The notes under the pieces were generated by a model. The model had not been told where the DNA came from. It made no database searches and saw only the letters and a program-made list of their open reading frames with translations. Shown piece after piece: positions 16,101 to 24,899 of a stretch of 39,548 nt of DNA. The first letter of the stretch is position 1, and the number at the start of each line of letters is the position of its first letter. The translations under genes and the position numbers were made by a program. The DNA is from Pirellula sp. (GTDB lineage Bacteria; Planctomycetota; Planctomycetia; Pirellulales; Lacipirellulaceae): assembly GCA_013822725.1 (NCBI GenBank), contig PNKX01000006.1, positions 1 to 39,548 of the forward strand. The letters run 5' to 3'.

Positions 16101-16763
16101 TTCGGACAGCATCAGCTCAACCGCCAGATCGTCCGCGGCCTTCATCTTGGCGAACGACTCTTCTGGCGGCAACTTTTCGCCATGAATCAGCTTGTCGGCC
16201 TCGCCTAGCACGCGGTTGGATTGGTTGAACTCGTCAAATGCCGCCACCGGCTTGTCCTTTAAGGCTCCGCCCAGCTCCGGCTTTTCGTCCCCCGGGCGAA
16301 ACTTCCAGTTTCCCTCGAAGACGCACTCCCAGAAGTAGTTCATCACGAACGGCGCCTCGGTCAGAAAGCCGCTTGGCCCTTTGGGGTTGTAAACCTTAAT
16401 TGTCACCTCGTTCCATTGTTCGGGCACGAGCAGGCCAGAGGGGATCTTGTGCCGGTGGTTTCCCTCGCGGCCGTCTTCGAAGTGCGGTGGAAACTGGCCG
16501 CCGCTGCCGATTTTCGTTCCGTTGATGTAAACCTCATGGGCGCCGGCAAGCCCGCGGATGTTCAGCACCACCGACTCGCCAAAGAGATCGCGCTCGTGCT
16601 CGCTGAAGAAGGTGGCGTGCGGCTTGAACCAGGTTTGATACCAGGCATGGCCGGTAAAGGTTTGCTCGCCGGGAACGGGCGTCGATGTCCATTCGGCGGC
16701 ACGGGATTTCGCCGCGCTTGCGAAAACCGCGCAGGCGAGCACGATGAGTGTGTATCGGTTCAT
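13197..16763 (-). CDS. PVC-type membrane-bound dehydrogenase/cytochrome c
   Basis: From 16763 the protein (1,188 residues) has a signal peptide (MNRYTLIVLACAVFASAAKS). Domains in order: a jelly-roll-like region to about residue 170 (HEVYINGTKIGSGG); a glucose/sorbosone-dehydrogenase-like propeller (about 215-590, with HFSFDARGRMWVSQYRQYP and EDTDGDGKYD); HEAT-like helical repeats; and a C-terminal cytochrome c domain with the heme site RCAACHKLF near residue 1080. This combination is characteristic of Planctomycetes-Verrucomicrobia. It probably oxidises sugars outside the cytoplasm and passes electrons to its heme. A GTG at 16802 overlapping the upstream stop is an alternative start. It follows the Gfo/Idh gene, so both are likely co-transcribed. 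Confidence 0.9.
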   Translation of the reverse strand: MNRYTLIVLACAVFASAAKSRAAEWTSTPVPGEQTFTGHAWYQTWFKPHATFFSEHERDLFGESVVLNIRGLAGAHEVYINGTKIGSGGQFPPHFEDGREGNHRHKIPSGLLVPEQWNEVTIKVYNPKGPSGFLTEAPFVMNYFWECVFEGNWKFRPGDEKPELGGALKDKPVAAFDEFNQSNRVLGEADKLIHGEKLPPEESFAKMKAADDLAVELMLSEPLVAQPTHFSFDARGRMWVSQYRQYPYPAGVKMISRDQYYRSHYDKTPPPPPNHDRGRDVISIHEDTDGDGKYDRHKVFQDGLNMANAALPGRGGVWVMHTPYLLFYPDQDFDDIPDGPPVVHLEGFGLEDAHSVANGLVWGMDGWLYGAQGSTTSCHVRRPGIDPPNSPGVYFQGCMVWRYHPETRRFEIFAEGGGNNFGLELDSVGRLFTGNNGGMTRGWHYMQGGMHLMQGTTPEKFGPPRNPFAFGDLPHMESEQEIPRFTHFATLVESTAIPQKYHNSFFSVEPLHNFVIASKRLPKGATFTTTDIGKVLTSDDFAFRPVYIGNAPDGSIMVADFYEHYIAHGQHYQSQIDPTTGRIYRLRGKQEKLEQNLNLHDLSTDQLIDLLGHPNRWHRHTAVRLLGERKDPATAPKLRRLVEEGSGLQSLNALWALYQAHGLDHETALAALRHEHAPVRYWVVRLICDDVGFAHKRSTIALVDSLGKLQDGPTQVPQELFQAVLLQAAVEKDAEVRSQMAGSARRLPIDQALALVSAVLEHDEDLEDPYVPLLCWWVFEVNLDRNREAVMARFESPQFRQRPMVVTHILGRLMRALALKGKNQDLQQCARLLELCKEQEQVDQLLKGFEQAYAGRRMVGLPDSLTRALEEGGRSSLELRLRLGDAAATSEATKLLENDKAPTAERIAVARTLGEIKAPESLQPLLKVSVSTANAELQRAALTAVSAFTDPAIGARLLKEFPAFSEEVRPAFFDVMLSRVERTRQLVEGMESGSIAPTDIPADVADQLRRHPDPSVAGLARQHLGEGDGRDQADLKQRIEQVRAVLAEGSGNPYAGEAIFTQRCAACHKLFHKGGQVGPDLTSYQRGNLETLLTSVIDPNAEIREGFEYVNVLTVDGRTLSGFVTDEDTQIITMRGKAGEDIRVERKDVEELAAVGLSLMPENLLQELSDQQLLDLFAYLRISQPISP

Positions 16764-16798
16764 GGTGGTCGAAATGTTGGCGAGCGCCGGGGTGGCGT

Positions 16799-17824
16799 TC
16801 ACGGGGAAGGTGCGAGCTGGCGTACTTGTTGACGGGCTTGTTGCATGACGCTCTCCAACGTCACCGGCCGGCCGCCCAGGCGTTTGCTCTGATCGGCCGC
16901 CTCCATGAAGGCGAAGATTTCTAAGGTTTCCTCGGCGCTGACCGGAGGCTTGCCGGTCTTGAAGAAGCGGACGATTTCGACCAGTAGCGGCTCGTAGCCG
17001 TCGAATCCGCCCCCCGGCAAAATTCCCTTCGTGCCGAACACGGTCGATCCGTAGCCGCTCTGGCCGTCGCGGATACCGCGAAACGTGCCGATTCGGCCGC
17101 CCTTCCAGACTCCGACCGCCATATCCGTGCCGTCGGTATGCACGCGCGTCACCGATTCGCAGCCGCGGCCCATGATGGTGAACAACGGCTCGACGCCGTG
17201 AATTCCGTACCAGAAAAAGTCGGGATGATGCGCCTCCAGGGCGCAGGGAGCGTACTGATCACATCCGACCAGCTCGCCTAGACGCGGATCATTGCGGACG
17301 TTCAACGTTTGCTTGGCGAACCGTAGCGATGAACTGGAAAAGCAGGGCGTGTTGTGCTTTTCGGCCAGCCGAAAGATCTCCATTGCCTCGGACAGCGAGG
17401 CCGCGATGGGCTTGTCAATGAACACGGGCTTGCCCGCTTCGAACACCGGTCGGACCTGCTCCAAGTGCTTTCGTCCATCGATGCTCAAGATCATCACGAC
17501 ATCGACTTTCTCTAACATTTCCTCAATCGAGTCGACCATCTCTACGCCCAGCTCGGAGACGGGCCTCAGCTGCGCCTTGAGCAATTCCATGCTCTGGGGG
17601 ATGTCGGTGCTGCCGCCAGGATAACCGGCCACGACCTTGATGTCGGCCAGCTCTCCGGCGGCGTTGGGATCGTTGAGGATCTTCGTCCAGGGGAGGGCAT
17701 GGGCGTCCATGCCAATGATGCCGGCTTTCAGCGGCTTGGATGGCGGCTCAGCTCTGCTGCTGGCAAGAAAGTTTAAAAGGGCGCATCCCACCATCTGCGC
17801 AAGGCAAATCGATTTGAAGTTCAT
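16799..17824 (-). CDS. Exported Gfo/Idh/MocA-family oxidoreductase
   Basis: This 341-residue protein carries an N-terminal hydrophobic export signal (CALLNFLASSRAE). A Rossmann fold follows (KAGIIGMDAHALPW), then the family lysine motif in the form VFIDKPIAAS (usually EKP) and a C-terminal alpha/beta domain (WYGIHGVEPLFTIMGRG, with the conserved His). Family members are NAD(P)-dependent sugar or inositol oxidoreductases. Exported ones are common in planctomycetes, where they sit beside PVC cytochromes as here. The substrate is unknown. The gene ends at the start region of the cytochrome gene, suggesting translational coupling. Confidence 0.85.
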   Translation of the reverse strand: MNFKSICLAQMVGCALLNFLASSRAEPPSKPLKAGIIGMDAHALPWTKILNDPNAAGELADIKVVAGYPGGSTDIPQSMELLKAQLRPVSELGVEMVDSIEEMLEKVDVVMILSIDGRKHLEQVRPVFEAGKPVFIDKPIAASLSEAMEIFRLAEKHNTPCFSSSSLRFAKQTLNVRNDPRLGELVGCDQYAPCALEAHHPDFFWYGIHGVEPLFTIMGRGCESVTRVHTDGTDMAVGVWKGGRIGTFRGIRDGQSGYGSTVFGTKGILPGGGFDGYEPLLVEIVRFFKTGKPPVSAEETLEIFAFMEAADQSKRLGGRPVTLESVMQQARQQVRQLAPSP

Positions 17825-18387
17825 CGCTTAAAACGTAATGACGTCCCCTGTTCTGGCGGCTCCGACTCACACCGCTGGCGACGTAATGCAGCTCCTCATG
17901 ATCGACCTCTCGGACGACAGCGGCTTTCGGAAACGGCGCGCGTTTGAAATAGACGATCTATCACTATAATCAAATCACATCGGCCGGCCCTGCGTTTTCT
18001 ACCTAGGCGTTGGACCGCCTCGTCATGATTGTTCCAACAACCCGGCGGGCCAATCGATTTCATGGATGCGCACCTCAGAGGGGGATTGGCGCGGCAGATA
18101 ATTAACCCGTTTGTGGGCACACGACGTCCACGCCGAACGGCGAAACGACCTCTACGAGCGAGAAGACGATTGAGCAATCGGGCAATAACCCGCCGCCAGC
18201 CAATTGATCGACGTTTCAACCCACTGCGACTCTACCGCGGCGATCCGTCTCCTGTTGTTCAGACCGCTGCGGCACGCGCTTTTTTTGCGGTACCGATTCG
18301 ATTTGCACGGCGGCCCCTCCGTCTTTACTAGCCTTTCGACTTGGGGTCGTCGTGTCAGCTACAACATCCGCTATCGGAAGGCAGACC
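17825..18387. other. Intergenic stretch between divergent genes
   Basis: This divergent region should hold the promoters of the leftward Gfo/Idh gene and the rightward small-gene pair. Frames present are Arg-rich and look like chance readings of GC-rich DNA. A weak inverted repeat (GCCAATC near 18050 with GATTGGC near 18085) is the only structure noticed. Confidence 0.4.
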
Positions 18388-18570
18388 ATGGCCACGACCA
18401 ACGATACGCTGGACGAAGCAAAGCGTCGACTTAAGGTGCGTGGTGATACGTTCCTAGACTCCGACGGCGAGAAGTTGCTTTGCGAATTGGAACAGATGGC
18501 GCCACGCGACGCCGACGCTGCCAAAGCAGTCAAAGAAATCAAGCATCGCCGCAGCGAGAAGATCGAATGA
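18388..18570 (+). CDS. Small helical hypothetical protein, first of an overlapping pair
   Basis: This 60-residue acidic/basic protein begins MATTNDTLDEAKRRLKVRG, contains LLCELEQMAPRDADAAKAV and ends in a charged helix (EIKHRRSEKIE). It appears fully helical. Its stop TGA overlaps the start ATG of the next gene (ATGA), so translation is coupled. The ATG at 18388 follows GGAAGG about 10 bp upstream, a good ribosome binding site. No family is recognised. The size and overlap resemble a toxin-antitoxin pair, but nothing else supports that. Confidence 0.6.
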   Translation: MATTNDTLDEAKRRLKVRGDTFLDSDGEKLLCELEQMAPRDADAAKAVKEIKHRRSEKIE

Positions 18571-18755
18571 TTCGACTCCCAAATGCTTTTGCCTGGCAGA
18601 AGGGTGAAGTGTGGTTCTACGCTGATACCCGAGATGCTGCTGCTCCGATCGCCGTCGAGGTGGAGCGATACGACTCAGAAGGGCGGATTATTCTCTATCG
18701 TCCCGCCCGAGACACGGCAACGCTCATCTTGAGTGCAAAAAAGGTTGGCGAATAA
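18567..18755 (+). CDS. Small beta-rich hypothetical protein, second of the pair
   Basis: Starting in the ATGA overlap at 18567, it encodes 62 residues beginning MIRLPNAFAWQKGEVWFYAD. Beta-like strands follow (IAVEVERYDSEGRIILYR, then TATLILSAKK). It looks like a small single-domain beta protein. The overlap implies stoichiometric production with its partner. The function is unknown. Confidence 0.6.
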   Translation: MIRLPNAFAWQKGEVWFYADTRDAAAPIAVEVERYDSEGRIILYRPARDTATLILSAKKVGE

Positions 18756-18808
18756 GCTCGCTAGTTGGAAGTGGCGAGTTTCGACATAGCTAGCGACAGT
18801 GTCGTCGT

Positions 18809-18994
18809 TCACTCGACTGGTGCAATGATAACGGGGTAAAAGTTAACGCGTTCTCTTCGGAAATCGACTCGCATCCGTTTATCTCGCTGCTCGGCCGACC
18901 AACGTGCTCTTATGACCGACGTCATGATGGCGATCGCCTCCGCGTCTGGGTCTTGGGGACGCCGCTCAAGCGAAAAAGGGCGTTCGTAAAGCAT
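18809..18994 (-). CDS. Small basic hypothetical protein
   Basis: A 61-residue frame begins MLYERPFSLERRPQDPDAEA, has a helical centre (AIMTSVIRARWSAEQRDKRM) and ends in a beta-like segment (NFYPVIIAPVE). It reads like a real protein (balanced composition, Arg/Glu-rich helix) but I recognise no family. It lies alone on the minus strand, convergent with the preceding pair. Confidence 0.4.
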   Translation of the reverse strand: MLYERPFSLERRPQDPDAEAIAIMTSVIRARWSAEQRDKRMRVDFRRERVNFYPVIIAPVE

Positions 18995-19124
18995 GGTGGA
19001 ACCTTCGAGTGAAAACTGCGTTGAGCTTGCACACCAGCTCTTTGGCGTGGTAGAGCTCTACGCAGCAGCGGACCATTCTGCGAAAGTATTCTCAATGTGC
19101 CTTCGCGCTACAATGTTTCTTAAA

Positions 19125-19442
19125 CTATTTCTGCAATATCCAGCCACGCCGATTGAAGGCCATTTGAATAGTGCGAATCGCACGTGGACCAATGCCGTGC
19201 ATGGCCAGCAACTCACTCTCTGTGATGAGGCGAAGGTCTTCCAACGTGGTGATCTCGGCTTCCGCTAGTGCTCGCAGTGCCGGAGCAGCTAAGCCCTCAA
19301 GCATCGCCAAACGACTCGAGTCGGTTACCGAATCTTTTTTGTGGCGCGTTCTCAAATCACTTGTCTCGTTGAGCTGCTTCGGCAGATGATACTCAGCCTT
19401 GCGTTGTTCCATGTCAACCGCATCGCTGAACTGAAAACTCAC
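19125..19442 (-). CDS. Helix-hairpin-helix / alpha-CTD-like DNA-binding protein
   Basis: The first 40 residues are polar. The C-terminal 60 form a helix-hairpin-helix domain like that of the RNA polymerase alpha C-terminal domain: LAAPALRALAEAEITTLEDL, then LLAMHGIGPRAIRTIQMAF. The HGIGPRA turn is the expected DNA-backbone contact. The start is a GTG directly after the preceding stop (TGAGTG), showing tight coupling. An internal ATG at 19412 is possible. It probably binds DNA. Whether it regulates transcription is unknown. Confidence 0.65.
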   Translation of the reverse strand: MSFQFSDAVDMEQRKAEYHLPKQLNETSDLRTRHKKDSVTDSSRLAMLEGLAAPALRALAEAEITTLEDLRLITESELLAMHGIGPRAIRTIQMAFNRRGWILQK

Positions 19443-19733
19443 TCACCCGCGTTGCCTATCCCAGGGCTCAGGAACCCAGTAGTTCTCTGCGTATACGCGT
19501 GTGGGCTTACGGTCGATCATCGATCTCAGCGTAATCGCCAACGATTCGTTTTTGTGGACGAACGGTAACGCCGTCCCTGTGCTGAAGTAATGGTCCAGTT
19601 CCAGATCGGACGTTGAACCACTCTCGACCTCTAACGTCAGTGCGAAGTCGATGCCTTCGGTATCTTTAGGCTGCCTAATGGTCACGTGGCAGTTCAGTAG
19701 CTTGATCCGTTCGATTGAATAGTGCGTCGCCAT
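19443..19733 (-). CDS. Hypothetical beta-rich protein upstream of the HhH gene
   Basis: From the ATG at 19733 the product (96 residues) begins MATHYSIERIKLLNCHVTI, continues with strands (GIDFALTLEVESGSTSDLEL) and ends YWVPEPWDRQRG. It appears to be a small beta-rich cytoplasmic protein without a recognised family. Its stop is immediately followed by the GTG start of the HhH gene, so the two are one transcript and probably act together. Confidence 0.5.
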   Translation of the reverse strand: MATHYSIERIKLLNCHVTIRQPKDTEGIDFALTLEVESGSTSDLELDHYFSTGTALPFVHKNESLAITLRSMIDRKPTRVYAENYWVPEPWDRQRG

Positions 19734-19765
19734 GATGCGGGCCGACGTCGGAGTATGGCAAACGG

Positions 19766-19993
19766 CTAACTCGCCCACAGATCCGTTAAGAGCTCGGTCA
19801 TTTCAGCGAGTGCACTTTGCCGCTTCTCGTCTCTTTTTCGATGCGGAGCACATCGCAAGCATGTAACTGAATCACAGTGCGAATCGCTAACGGCCAAAAA
19901 GCCACGGGCGCGAATAAGAAATGTTAAGGTCGCAAGAGCAAAGCTGACCAGTGTGAAAAAGCAGCGCAGCGTGATGGATAATCGCTCCACCAC
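19766..19993 (-). CDS. Small membrane protein with cysteine cluster
   Basis: This 75-residue frame starts with GTG. It shows a TM helix (LRCFFTLVSFALATLTFLI), then a loop with three cysteines (HCDSVTCLRC) and a charged helix (KRDEKRQSALAEMTELL). The cysteines could bind metal. It ends 33 bp before the start of the next minus-strand gene and may head the same transcript. No family is recognised. Confidence 0.4.
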   Translation of the reverse strand: MVERLSITLRCFFTLVSFALATLTFLIRARGFLAVSDSHCDSVTCLRCAPHRKRDEKRQSALAEMTELLTDLWAS

Positions 19994-20025
19994 GCTGCGT
20001 GCTCAATTGGTCTGCTAAGTTGATA

Positions 20026-20811
20026 TTAGCGGGTTGCAGGTGCGGTCCGCTGCGTCGTACGCGCAGGTTGCGACTTAGCACCTTCCAGCTCCGCCATAAT
20101 CTTCTTGGCTTCCTCTAGGTGCTTCGTGGCCATCTGTTCCCCCTCGGCAATCACCGCTTGCAACTGCGGATTGGCAAAATCCTTACTGCCCCGGAGTTGG
20201 GCCAGCATGCCGACGTGCGCACCGATTTGCTGACCAATGTAGCACTTGTCGAACTCAGCCCCTTGCTTGCCAGACATTTCCTTCTGAGTGAGCTGCAAGC
20301 ATTGTTGCTTGATCGCCTTCGCTAAGGCTATTTCAGGAGCCTGTTCTGCGTTTTGCTCATTTCCGGGAGTTTGCGCGTCAGTTCCGGCCAACGTCAATCC
20401 TGCGACTTGCGGCACCGCCTGCTCCAGCTTCGTCACTGCTTGCTGATGCTGTTCGATCATGTGTGCAGCGAACTTCTTCACTTCCGGATGCTCAGCCTGC
20501 TTCTGAGCGATCTCAGCAAGGGCAACTTCTTCTTGATTCCCCAACACTAAGCAGGCGGCAATCTGTTGGCTCAGGTCCCCTGCAGTAGAAGCCGCGTTGG
20601 AAGTCCCTAGAGCTGAGCGCCTTCCACCGGGCGTCGCTTGTTGAGCTGCGGGTCGATTTCCGGGGGCTCCGGCGTCGTTGATCCCGGACTGATTCACTTC
20701 CGGCTTCCCGGTCGTCGAATCAATCGTTGTCTGGGCGTTGGCACTGACGGCAAGACACGACACGCTAGCCGCTGCCAGAGCCGATTTGCGTATCATCACA
20801 AATGAAAACAT
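20026..20811 (-). CDS. DUF4142 (ferritin-like) exported protein
   Basis: From the ATG at 20811, which has GAGGGG about 10 bp upstream, the product has 261 residues with a signal peptide (IRKSALAAASVSCLAVSANA). A Gly/Ala-rich linker precedes a four-helix DUF4142-type domain. It contains CLVLGNQEEVALAEIAQ, VKKFAAHMIEQHQQAV, IGQQIGAHVGMLAQL and a final EGEQMATKHLEEAKKIM helix. The repeated His/Glu positions recall ferritin-like bundles. DUF4142 proteins are exported and commonly grouped with catalase and YciE genes, as here. The biochemical role is unknown. Confidence 0.8.
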   Translation of the reverse strand: MFSFVMIRKSALAAASVSCLAVSANAQTTIDSTTGKPEVNQSGINDAGAPGNRPAAQQATPGGRRSALGTSNAASTAGDLSQQIAACLVLGNQEEVALAEIAQKQAEHPEVKKFAAHMIEQHQQAVTKLEQAVPQVAGLTLAGTDAQTPGNEQNAEQAPEIALAKAIKQQCLQLTQKEMSGKQGAEFDKCYIGQQIGAHVGMLAQLRGSKDFANPQLQAVIAEGEQMATKHLEEAKKIMAELEGAKSQPARTTQRTAPATR

Positions 20812-21105
20812 CGCTAACTTCCCCTCAAAAAAAGCATTCGCTACAGAAAGAATTGAGTCACATGGAGGACTGTTGCCCTCATGACGCAACCGAAGCGTGA
20901 CGGGGGATAGTGCAATAGACATACCATTAACGAGGACTCGACGATCACGGACGTCACACCATCAGTGCGCATTTCTCAGCCCTTGCTAATTGTTTTGCTT
21001 GCAGATAGCACACTTGGAGTGTGACGCACAGACGCTCACAGAGTGTCGAAGGCCACCAATGTTTGTCCCCAGCAAATGCAATGCGCAAGCAAAGCTAATG
21101 CGCTA

Positions 21106-21885
21106 TCAGCATTCGCAAACATTCAAAGCCTCATCGCAGTAGCTTTGCATTGAAAGTGCATTGATTGTCGCTGCTCCCCCGGCCGTGTTATCAAAGATGC
21201 ACCAGACATCGCGACCTTCCGTTTTTAGGCAAGCAACGCGGTGGGCCAATTCTGAAAGCGAACTCTGACAATACGATGAGAAGTAAATGCGCGGCGAACC
21301 GTGCCAGCGGTAGTAAGCGAGATCGCTCGCAATGAGTGGCGTCGACGCTTCAACTGTGACCGCGGGATCGGCGGCAACTCGACCGACTGCCCGCGCCGCA
21401 AGCAATGACTTCGCGGCCTCCCCGAACCAAGAGGAGTGTCGCGGCTCGACGACGATAGGGGTGCGGATCGCATCCATCAATTGGGCGAAGAACTCATCGG
21501 CAACGCTGCGCTCGAACTCGAAACTTGGCGGCAGCTGGACGAGAACTGCGCCTAGCTTCGAGCCAAGCCCGCCAACGTCTACGCTAAATTGAGCGATCAC
21601 GTCGTGCGAGCGCTTCAGTCGGTTCACATGCGTAATTTGCTTCGGGAGCTTCACGGAAAAACGGAAGCCAGGAGGCGTCGTTTCCGCCCACCGCTGATAG
21701 GTAGTTACGCGATGCGAGCGATAGAACGAAGAGTTGATTTCGACGCAGTTGAAACGCGATGCGTAGCGTTCCAAATGGCTGCTGCCGCCAGAAAATAGTG
21801 GGAAGTGCTCTTTGCGAAGGCTCCATCCGGCACAGCCAATGAATGCCTGTATTGCTCTCGGCGTATCGACCTCCGCATCAGGCAT
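21106..21885 (-). CDS. DUF72 family protein (YecE-like)
   Basis: This 259-residue TIM-barrel-type protein has the DUF72 landmarks IGCAGWSL near the N-terminus, NCVEINSSFYR, FRFSVKLPKQITH, AVLVQLPPSFEF, VVEPRHSSWF, YYRWHGSPRIY and the late IFDNTAGGAA segment. Its length is typical. The function of the family is not established; members are frequent near catalases and stress genes. It lies 57 bp downstream of the catalase gene on the same strand, suggesting a shared transcript. Confidence 0.85.
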   Translation of the reverse strand: MPDAEVDTPRAIQAFIGCAGWSLRKEHFPLFSGGSSHLERYASRFNCVEINSSFYRSHRVTTYQRWAETTPPGFRFSVKLPKQITHVNRLKRSHDVIAQFSVDVGGLGSKLGAVLVQLPPSFEFERSVADEFFAQLMDAIRTPIVVEPRHSSWFGEAAKSLLAARAVGRVAADPAVTVEASTPLIASDLAYYRWHGSPRIYFSSYCQSSLSELAHRVACLKTEGRDVWCIFDNTAGGAATINALSMQSYCDEALNVCEC

Positions 21886-21942
21886 CGGCCAACTCCATCA
21901 CCCTGCATCGTGTTCCGATGACATCGCCATCCAACTCGAAAA

Positions 21943-24048
21943 TCACCGCACCTGAGCCTCTCGCTCCCACACCCGGTGCTGCTTGGCAGCTTCGATGAAG
22001 TCACCGACCTTGGCGCCTTTGACTTTCACGATCCCCGCATCATTCGCCGGATCAATGCCTGCCGCGTCAAATAGCGGTGCACTCTCTTCGACGTGGCCAA
22101 TGACCTTCAGGTGGGCGAAAGCCATCCGCAACCAATCGACGGCTGCTGCAAACTTCAAAATCTGTAAGACGCCTTCCTCGCTCGGCGCTATCACCACGGC
22201 GTCGAATAGCGCCGATGGCGCTCCCTCCAGGGCGTGGTCGGCAGGTCGGCGATCTTCGTTGAGCGGCGTATAGCCACCAGCCTTCGGCGCGATGATTTCG
22301 ACAGTCGCTTTTTCCGCCGCGGCCTTCTTCACCAACGCATCAACGAGTTTTGGGTCCGTGCCATCAGTTACGAGCACGCCGATTTTCTTACCTGCGATCG
22401 ACTTCGGCGCGTCAAGGTACTGGCTCAGCGCGTCCGATGTCCCCAATCCGTGATTAGGCTTCACCGTCGGCGTGATTGGCTCGGCTTCCCCCGTCATGCC
22501 GAGTTTGTCGGCCACTTCGGCAGCTAGTGAAGAGTCGATATGTTCAAGATGTCCGAGCATCCGGCGACGAATCTTCACTTCGGCGCATTTACCTAGTTCG
22601 AAGGCGAACCCGCCTGCGATATGTCGCTGCTCGGGCGGGGTGAGCGAGCGATAGAATAAGCTCGCTTGCGAGTAGTGGTCGGCGAAGCTTTCTGGCCGTT
22701 GTCGTATTTTCGGCCCATCGCTCAGCACGGGAATGCTTTGGAATCCTTCGTCACCCGCTTCCCGCGGTGCGTTCACATCCAACGAGTTGGGCTCGTACGA
22801 CGTGCGAGAAGGATCGACGCGCATCCGCATGTGGCCATCCCGTTGCAAGTTTTGCCATGGGGTCTTTGGCGCGTTGATCGGAATCTCTTGGAAGTTTGGA
22901 CTGCCTAGCCGCGACAGCTGCGTGTCGAGGTACGAGAACAGGCGTCCTTGTAGCAGCGGATCCTCGCTAAAGTCGATTCCAGGAACGAGGTTGGCTGGAC
23001 AAAACGCGACTTGTTCCGTCTCGGCAAAGAAATTGTCGGGCATCCGATTGAGAATCATTTTGCCGAGGGGGCGTAGCGGCACAATTTCTTCGGGAATGAT
23101 TTTCGTCGCGTCGAGAATGTCGAAGTCCAATTCGGCGGCGGCGTCTTCGTCGACGACTTGCACGGACAACTCATACTCCGGAAAGTCGCCTGCCTGGATC
23201 GCGTTCCACAGATCGCGCCTGTGGAAATCAGGATCGGCGCCTGAGATGACCACGGCCTCGTCCCAAATGAGCGAGAAAGTTCCCAGCTTCGGGCGCCAAT
23301 GGAATTTAACTAGCTTCGATTCGCCGTCCGCGTTAATCATGCGGAAGGCGTTGACGCCAAATCCCTGCATCATGCGATACGAGCGCGGGATCGCGCGATC
23401 GGACATGACCCAAGTGAGCATATGCATTGATTCTGGCGTGAGCGATACGAAGTCCCAGAAAGTATCGTGTGCTGATTGAGCCTGCGGAAACGCACGATCG
23501 GGCTCTGGCTTCACGGCGTGGATCAGATCAGGGAACTTGATCGCATCTTGGATGAAGAACACCGGGATATTATTCCCGACTAGGTCGTAGTTTCCTTGAC
23601 TCGTGTAGAATTTCACTGCGAAGCCGCGAACGTCGCGCGCCGTGTCGAACGAGCCTTCAGATCCGGCCACCGTTGAGAAGCGGCAGAATACCGGCGTCTT
23701 CACTTTCGAATCGCACAGGAAACCGGCCTTCGTCAGCTCCTCATTCCCAGCGTATGCTTGGAAGAACCCGTGCGCCCCGTACCCGCGAGCATGAACGACT
23801 CGTTCAGGGATTCTTTCATGGTCGAAATGAGTGATTTTCTCCCGGAGATGGAAGTCTTCCAGGAGAGTAGCCCCTCTCGGTCCCGCCTTTAGCGAATTCT
23901 GGTCGTCAGCAACGGGCAGCCCTTGGTTTGTAGTGAGCTGCGTTTGCGCCGTCGCTGCGACTTGGTGGAGTTCGCCTCCGGCACCGATGGAGTCTTGCGG
24001 CGTTTTAGCAGATTTCGAACCGGCTGGACCTTTAGCCATGAGATTCAT
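21943..24048 (-). CDS. katE: Large-subunit heme catalase (HPII type)
   Basis: This 701-residue protein decomposes hydrogen peroxide. The catalytic His lies in [13 protein letters not shown], the Asn in [12 protein letters not shown], and the proximal heme Tyr in [14 protein letters not shown]. The C-terminal 160 residues form a class-I glutamine-amidotransferase-like domain ([19 protein letters not shown], then DAVVIAPS), which marks the large HPII-like clade. No export signal is seen, so it should be cytoplasmic. A second ATG three codons in is equally possible. It sits among general-stress genes and followed by DUF72. Confidence 0.95.
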   Translation of the reverse strand: MNLMAKGPAGSKSAKTPQDSIGAGGELHQVAATAQTQLTTNQGLPVADDQNSLKAGPRGATLLEDFHLREKITHFDHERIPERVVHARGYGAHGFFQAYAGNEELTKAGFLCDSKVKTPVFCRFSTVAGSEGSFDTARDVRGFAVKFYTSQGNYDLVGNNIPVFFIQDAIKFPDLIHAVKPEPDRAFPQAQSAHDTFWDFVSLTPESMHMLTWVMSDRAIPRSYRMMQGFGVNAFRMINADGESKLVKFHWRPKLGTFSLIWDEAVVISGADPDFHRRDLWNAIQAGDFPEYELSVQVVDEDAAAELDFDILDATKIIPEEIVPLRPLGKMILNRMPDNFFAETEQVAFCPANLVPGIDFSEDPLLQGRLFSYLDTQLSRLGSPNFQEIPINAPKTPWQNLQRDGHMRMRVDPSRTSYEPNSLDVNAPREAGDEGFQSIPVLSDGPKIRQRPESFADHYSQASLFYRSLTPPEQRHIAGGFAFELGKCAEVKIRRRMLGHLEHIDSSLAAEVADKLGMTGEAEPITPTVKPNHGLGTSDALSQYLDAPKSIAGKKIGVLVTDGTDPKLVDALVKKAAAEKATVEIIAPKAGGYTPLNEDRRPADHALEGAPSALFDAVVIAPSEEGVLQILKFAAAVDWLRMAFAHLKVIGHVEESAPLFDAAGIDPANDAGIVKVKGAKVGDFIEAAKQHRVWEREAQVR

Positions 24049-24148
24049 TCTGTGAAAGGAGCGGATTTATACAATTCAATCAATGCGCTTCACGCAGCGT
24101 GGGGCCTGCGATGCTTACTCGAAATCCCGTTCAGTCTTGATAATTTCA

Positions 24149-24253
24149 CTATCGACTGCACGATTGCATCAGCAGAAATAGGAGCAGCGTTCCGATAAGT
24201 GAAACTGATAGCGAACCTAAGCAGCCTAGCCGACTTGAAAAGAAAGCGAACAT
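24149..24253 (-). CDS. 34-residue hydrophobic miniprotein
   Basis: From the ATG at 24253 the peptide reads MFAFFSSRLGCLGSLSVSL and continues as one hydrophobic helix ending in LMQSCSR. The SRLGCLGS motif followed by a GT(L)LL helix is a pattern I associate with tiny membrane proteins in many bacteria, but no function is known. The frame reads on upstream to 24406 without membrane character, so I prefer the short start. Confidence 0.45.
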   Translation of the reverse strand: MFAFFSSRLGCLGSLSVSLIGTLLLFLLMQSCSR

Positions 24254-24413
24254 TGGCGACCATGCGCTCGGCTCGTCGCAATCACGTCGATTGGACGGTG
24301 ACTCGAACGATTGAAGGTACGGGCATTTAGGGAAAGCTGGACGCCCGTGCGGGACTATGAGGCCAGTGCTGACGAGCCCCACGAAGGCCTCGTCAGCACC
24401 GAACAATCGGGAG

Positions 24414-24899
24414 CTACTTGGCGGCTAAGTTGATGGCTTTGCTGAGTTTCGTCAGCTTGAGATCGCATTTCTCCTCTTCGCCATGATTGGCACCGAGGTT
24501 CTTCTTGGCATTCTTATATCCGAGCAATTCGGCCCAAGTGCAGAGAGTGCCGTAAGTAGCGATCTCGTAGTGCTCTACCTTGTGGGCGCAGCTGATTAAG
24601 ATCGCGTCCATCACTTCAGGAGCAGCTTCCTCCTCCATCATTGACTTCGCCTCCTCAATAAGACCGGCCATCGCCTCGCATTTCTTGGCCTTGGGGGCCT
24701 TGCCGGTGTCTTCGAAGGCGGCCTCGACTCGCGCGACATGTTCTTCTGTTTCTGCCAGATGGGCCTCGAACGCCGTAGTCAGCTCCACGGATGAAGCTTT
24801 CTTTGCCATTTTTGGCAGCGCTTTAACGAGCTGCTTTTCAGCGTGGTAGATGTCGCACAATTCGTCGTAGAACGCGTCTTCCAAAGTATCGAGTGACAT
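24414..24899 (-). CDS. YciE/YciF-type ferritin-like protein (DUF892)
   Basis: From the ATG at 24899 the 161-residue protein begins [20 protein letters not shown] and then [12 protein letters not shown], the family's first helix with metal-binding Glu and His. The later helices carry [36 protein letters not shown] and a final conserved segment. Members are ferritin-like diiron proteins induced under osmotic and oxidative stress. Its place beside catalase and DUF4142 genes fits this. An ATG at 24959 would add 20 atypical residues. Confidence 0.9.
   Translation of the reverse strand: MSLDTLEDAFYDELCDIYHAEKQLVKALPKMAKKASSVELTTAFEAHLAETEEHVARVEAAFEDTGKAPKAKKCEAMAGLIEEAKSMMEEEAAPEVMDAILISCAHKVEHYEIATYGTLCTWAELLGYKNAKKNLGANHGEEEKCDLKLTKLSKAINLAAK

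Noticed and set aside
17896..18331. Arg-rich frames on both strands upstream of the small-gene pair
   Set aside because: High Arg content in GC-rich intergenic DNA, no start signals, no domains and mutual overlap.
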